Shown here piece after piece: positions 4,281-5,387 of a DNA stretch of 5,387 nt. The notes under the pieces are model-generated. The model did no database searches. It was not told the DNA's origin and worked only from the letters and a program-made list of their open reading frames with translations. The stretch spans positions 1 through 5,387 of the forward strand of contig JAEEGN010000166.1 of the NCBI GenBank assembly GCA_016280345.1, written 5' to 3'. The stretch comes from Selenomonadaceae bacterium (GTDB lineage: Bacteria; Bacillota; Negativicutes; Selenomonadales; Selenomonadaceae). The stretch's first letter is position 1. Each line of letters starts with the position of its first letter. The position numbers and the translations under genes were made by a program.

Positions 4281-4311
4281 AAGCGCTTTGCCTGACGCAA
4301 GGCGCTTTTTT
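4281..4311 (+). terminator. Rho-independent terminator between the intergenic region and the hydrolase
   Basis: AAGCGCTTTGC (4281-4291), loop CTGAC, GCAAGGCGCTT (4297-4307): an 11-bp stem with one G-T pair, then a T-run (4306-4311). The T-run is on the plus strand although the adjacent gene, ending only 10 bp away, runs on the minus strand. Leftward the stem is followed by only three T, so termination of the hydrolase gene would be weaker. Confidence 0.75.
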
Positions 4312-4321
4312 GCGTCCTTTT

Positions 4322-5140
4322 TCATATCTGCCGCATCCAGAACTCTACCGCCCGGTCCAGCCAGCCCTCGGCCACGGTGCCGGTTCCCAGCCCGAAGCCG
4401 TGGCCCAGACCGGGGAAGATCTCGACTTCCGCGTCCACGCCCCGGGCGCGCAGGGCCTCTACCCGTTCCCGCATCCGCCGCTGCAGGCCAGCGCCGTCCT
4501 CGGTCCCGGCGCAGCAGTAGGTGGGTGGCTCGGCCCCGCCCTGATCAACGAGGCTCGTGTATTGCAGGATGACGGCGGCGGGCCGGGGATACGCCCCCGC
4601 GCCGAAGCGCGCCGTCCCCTGCGCACCCACCATCGCCGCCAGACAGGCCCCGGCGGAGCCGCCCCAGAGGGAGTACCCGTCGGCATCCACCGCCAATTCG
4701 TCCCGGCGTTCGTGGAGGAACGCCACCGCCCGCGCCAGATCCCCCGGAGCGCTCCGGCTGCCGGGGCGGTAAATCAGCGCCAGCGCGTTGCAGCCCCGCC
4801 GCGACAGCGCCAGCGCCTGAGGAAAACTGTCGTGCATCGCCCCGACGTACCGGAATCCGCCGCCGGCGCACAGGATGGCGCACTTCGCCCCGGGCCGCCC
4901 CCGGAAGAAAAACAGCCCCGTATCCGCCTTCCCCGGGTCCGCCGCCTTCTCTTCCTCCGTATAGATATCGTAGAAAACCCTCTCCCCCGCCGCCGCCCGT
5001 TCACGGAGGACGTTCACAATCGCCACCGTCTGCGCCGGGCAGATGTTCGTGTACCAGGAAAGCCGCATCGTCCCCAGCGTAGCCCCCTGCATATAGTTCC
5101 GCTGCAACGGGAAAAGCAGCCGGCCATAGCCGTCGAACAC
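4322..5140 (-). CDS. Alpha/beta hydrolase (esterase/acetylesterase-like)
   Basis: A 272-residue serine hydrolase, probably cytoplasmic: no signal peptide is visible. The catalytic set is present. The nucleophile is S162 in LWGGSAGA (GxSxG), the oxyanion-hole stretch is CAGGGF (91-96, the HGGG-like position), the acid is D215 in AGTEDGAG, and the base is H247 in GLGHGFG. The order nucleophile-acid-histidine and the spacing fit the alpha/beta hydrolase fold. LYR-type sequences such as ALIYRPGSRSAPGDLARAVA and DADGYSLWGGSAG resemble the BD-FAE/acetyl-esterase branch, whose members remove acetyl or other short acyl groups from sugars or small esters. The substrate is not determinable. The start is uncertain: 5140 is a GTG without a clear ribosome site, and the frame stays open upstream to a stop at 5377-5375 with no ATG, GTG or TTG. 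The upstream codons INDP (5152-5141) look like part of the same N-terminal block, but the codons before them are Arg/Gly-rich and not protein-like. The long frame on the opposite strand (4244-5383) is its shadow. Confidence 0.85.
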   Translation of the reverse strand: MFDGYGRLLFPLQRNYMQGATLGTMRLSWYTNICPAQTVAIVNVLRERAAAGERVFYDIYTEEEKAADPGKADTGLFFFRGRPGAKCAILCAGGGFRYVGAMHDSFPQALALSRRGCNALALIYRPGSRSAPGDLARAVAFLHERRDELAVDADGYSLWGGSAGACLAAMVGAQGTARFGAGAYPRPAAVILQYTSLVDQGGAEPPTYCCAGTEDGAGLQRRMRERVEALRARGVDAEVEIFPGLGHGFGLGTGTVAEGWLDRAVEFWMRQI

Positions 5141-5352
5141 CGGATCGTTGATAACGCCCCGGGTTTTTGTTCGCCGCGCGTGTCTTCCCCCGGCGCCGCC
5201 CTGCGCCGCTCTCCCCCTTCTCCTCCGCCGCCGTGCAGTTACCTTACGTGCTTCCCCGATATTATTGTCCCCTCCGCCGCGGAAAATCCTGCCCGCTTTC
5301 CCTCCGTCACTGTTTTTCCAGCGGAATCTTCCGCCGGGCCGCCTTTTCCCAT
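5141..5352. other. Leader region between the divergent hydrolase gene and the right-hand promoter
   Basis: GC-rich and pyrimidine-rich on the plus strand. I see no gene and no clear leftward promoter. The best -10-like hexamer on the minus strand is AATAAT (near 5267), without a matching -35. Confidence 0.4.
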
Positions 5353-5381
5353 TGCCCTTCCCGGCTTTTCCGTGCTACAAT
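5353..5381 (+). promoter_or_regulatory. Rightward promoter at the window end
   Basis: TTGCCC (5353-5358, 4/6), a 17-bp spacer and TACAAT (5376-5381, 5/6), with a TG one base before the -10 (TGC-TACAAT, extended -10). It should drive a gene beyond the right edge, divergent from the hydrolase. Confidence 0.6.
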
Positions 5382-5387
5382 AGGGGC

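Noticed and set aside
4244..5383. 379-codon plus-strand frame
   Set aside because: It lies antisense to the hydrolase, is Pro/Arg-rich as expected for the shadow of a GC-rich gene, and crosses the terminator at 4281-4311.

Overview
The window looks like part of a large plasmid, chromid or integrated plasmid of a low- to mid-GC Firmicute. A Negativicutes host is my best guess, from gene-family resemblance, the strong AGGAGG ribosome site and the GC-rich coding / AT-rich spacer contrast; the sequence does not prove it. The central element is a theta-type replication module: an iteron-bearing, AT-rich origin (about 1735-2160) followed by a 419-residue Rep_3/RepB-type initiator gene (2224-3483) with a textbook ribosome site and a strong terminator (3551-3588).

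Left part. Bases 2-175 are the C-terminal end of a DAACS-family (glutamate/dicarboxylate-type) cation symporter. After a short AT-rich promoter region comes an EamA/DMT-family permease (TTG start at 337, stop at 1263). Bases 1264-1735 carry no convincing gene. They hold an AT-rich stretch, two strong adjacent hairpins (1404-1466) that resemble the ends of IS200/IS605-type elements, and a similar small hairpin at 1631-1645.

Middle. The origin carries about eight to ten copies of a degenerate iteron built on CAATSRTGCG followed by a 7-bp A/T tract and a C. The copies lie in both orientations. Further copies lie outside the usual origin: one inside the rep coding sequence (2757-2779), one directly after the rep stop (3484-3503) and a partial one at 4005-4024. 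This layout suggests that the initiator controls its own expression and perhaps couples origins by binding several sites.

Right part. Bases 3589-4320 contain no convincing protein gene. They do contain a well-formed promoter with a perfect palindrome across it (3939-3967), followed about 100 bases later by an intrinsic terminator (4037-4078), so a small RNA is likely. A second rightward intrinsic terminator lies at 4281-4311. A leftward alpha/beta hydrolase gene (5140-4322) follows. The window ends in a good rightward promoter (5353-5381) for a gene outside it.

The two transporters and the hydrolase are ordinary accessory metabolic genes with no visible functional link to replication. The most unusual material is the spread of the iteron family and the possible small RNA near rep.
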